DNA of 64,000 nucleotides from Escarpia spicata (Eukaryota; Annelida; Polychaeta; Sabellida; Siboglinidae), in contig OZ023214.1 of the NCBI GenBank assembly GCA_963995525.1, positions 33,190,887 through 33,254,886 on the forward strand, in the 5' to 3' direction. This document shows positions 62,733 to 64,000 of this stretch, piece after piece (the first letter of the stretch is position 1; every line of letters starts with the position of its first letter). The translations under genes and the position numbers were made by a program. The notes beneath the pieces are model-generated. The model ran no database searches. It saw only the letters and a program-made list of their open reading frames with translations, and was not told the DNA's origin.

Positions 62733-63078
62733 CTGGTGACACAGGCTACAGAGTCACCACCAACAACATGGTCTCTGGTGACACAGGCTACAGAGTCACC
62801 AACAACATGGTCCCTGGTGACACAGGCTACACAATCACCACCAACATGTTTCCTGTTGACACAGGCTACACAATCACCACCAACATGTTTCCTGTTGACA
62901 CAGGCTACACAATCACCACCAACATGTTTCCTGTTGACACAGGCTTCACAATCACCACCAAGTGACACAGGCTACACAATCACCACCAAGTGACACAGGC
63001 TACACAATCACCACCAAGTGACACAGGCTACACAATCACCACCAAGTGACACAGGCTACAGAGTCACCACCAAGTGAC
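62733..63078. repeat. acceptor-derived array of the first visible exon, ~39-bp unit, ~9 copies
   Basis: On the minus strand units read TGTGTCACCAGGGACCATGT, then TGTTGGTGACTC, copying the true junction GTGTCACCAG/GGACCCTGTTGCTGG. Farther units shorten to about 26 bases (ACTTGGTGGTGATTGTGTAG). Confidence 0.9.
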
Positions 63079-63080
63079 AC

Positions 63081-63195
63081 CAGGGTTGGCACGTTTTTCC
63101 CACCCTGGTAAACACCGGGTGGAAAATACCGGTAAATGCTGTCTTGGGAAAAACCCTCAACAAGTGGTAAAAACCAGGATAATGGGAAAAACATT
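63081..63195. mobile_element. possible hAT-type terminus
   Basis: Starts CAGGGTTGGCACGTTTTTCC, similar in form to hAT ends (CAGGGxTG), with internal inverted copies of CCGGTAAA and ACCGGGTGG. The other end was not found. Low confidence. Confidence 0.35.
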
Positions 63196-64000
63196 TAAAA
63201 GTATTAAATTTGGAGCTGTATTGCAATAAAGCTACTGTACCATCACCAGAATGATTCTGGACAAACATAATGTAGTTTGACTGAAAACTGCAACAAATAA
63301 ATAAAGTTGCCTTATCAGCTTATATTGCATAACCCATGGAACTGCTGTTGGCTACAGTTGCCCACTGACCCTGGTAACCTTTGTTCATCAGTAGCCACCC
63401 TCCCCACTCTGGCAGGGGAGCACTTCTGCTGCCCATCAGCATATATTGCACAACAGTTGCCCATGGTCCCATGGACCCTTTCTATGATGCAGGGCTTCCT
63501 GTTCTTTCAAATTTATCTTCCATGACCACTTAAATTGACATGGCTGTTACTATGTGTTACTGATTAGCATTTTCATGTCACTCCATCTTTTGTTGACCAG
63601 CTGTGGGTTGCAGTCAATAGTCTGGCACCAGTTCATTCTCTATTAAAATGCCTTGAATTTGGTATCTGTCATTGTGTATGGACCCTGATACATACCTGCC
63701 AATGTCCAAAGCTCAACATTTCTTTGTTCTTTAAACAGATTGCAAACTGACACCTGACAATATGAGACAGCACTAGTACAGGCTATATGACTTCATCACC
63801 ATACTTCTTTAGAAGAAGACCCAGACAGCAGAATTGAGCACTGTCCTTTATGAAAGTAACAATGACATTTATTTACTAACTGAATATTTTACTCTTTCAT
63901 GTCATGGATTTCCTGGCAAACACAAACAAGGATTAGGCCTGGACTGGTAACAAGTATTTGCTCTCGATATTAATTATCTTTCCAGCTGGACTAGGTTTAG
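63196..64000. other. no gene recognised
   Basis: Probably intron upstream of the first visible NUP155 exon. No exon of the propeller part could be found here. A GCATATATTGCACAAC motif occurs twice in related form (near 63,320 and 63,440). Confidence 0.4.

Overview
The window looks like a piece of an animal nuclear genome, most likely a marine invertebrate. Intron-rich genes, three decayed Ty3/gypsy elements, several APE/RT-type LINE fragments, a tRNA-derived SINE, non-autonomous DNA transposons and a very high load of minisatellites all point that way. Amphioxus is my best guess, because intron minisatellites at exon borders have (from memory, unchecked) been described there. A mollusc or another lophotrochozoan is not excluded. 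No bacterial gene organisation, rRNA, tRNA gene or CRISPR array was seen.

Layout. 0-6.4 kb: two head-to-tail, broken Ty3/gypsy elements (A and B) on the minus strand. 6.4-13.4 kb: SINE, mariner-like MITE, simple repeats, one lone exon of galactocerebrosidase (GALC, minus strand) and the 5' half of a LINE (endonuclease). 13.7-22.3 kb: a third Ty3/gypsy element (C, plus strand) whose gag is interrupted by a 4.8-kb DNA transposon with roughly 0.9-kb modular terminal inverted repeats and a decayed multi-domain protein. 22.7-25.2 kb: LINE tails and two minisatellites. 27.9-31.3 kb: exons of a Cys-rich, probably GPI-anchored protein (minus strand). 32.6-62.7 kb: twenty consecutive exons of the nuclear pore scaffold gene NUP155 (minus strand), covering about 770 codons from the end of the N-terminal propeller well into the alpha-solenoid. 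Their phases join throughout.

The striking result is what lies between the NUP155 exons. Most introns are filled by minisatellites, and at about a dozen exon borders the repeat unit is itself a copy of the splice junction: the last bases of the exon plus the 5' splice site, or the 3' splice site plus the first bases of the exon. Five borders carry tandem donor arrays and about eight carry tandem acceptor arrays. One intron (50,694-53,966) is almost nothing but 12 in-frame donors followed by about 60 acceptors. Transposons inserted into some arrays date them, and a SINE-acceptor duplication shows that the process continued after a SINE had landed.

Working together: NUP155 and the Cys-rich gene are the only host genes with several visible exons, and GALC is represented by one. 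The last exons of NUP155 and the first exon of the Cys-rich gene are both missing, and both would have to fall inside one junction-derived array at 31.3-32.6 kb. That is either a real deletion or a misassembly.
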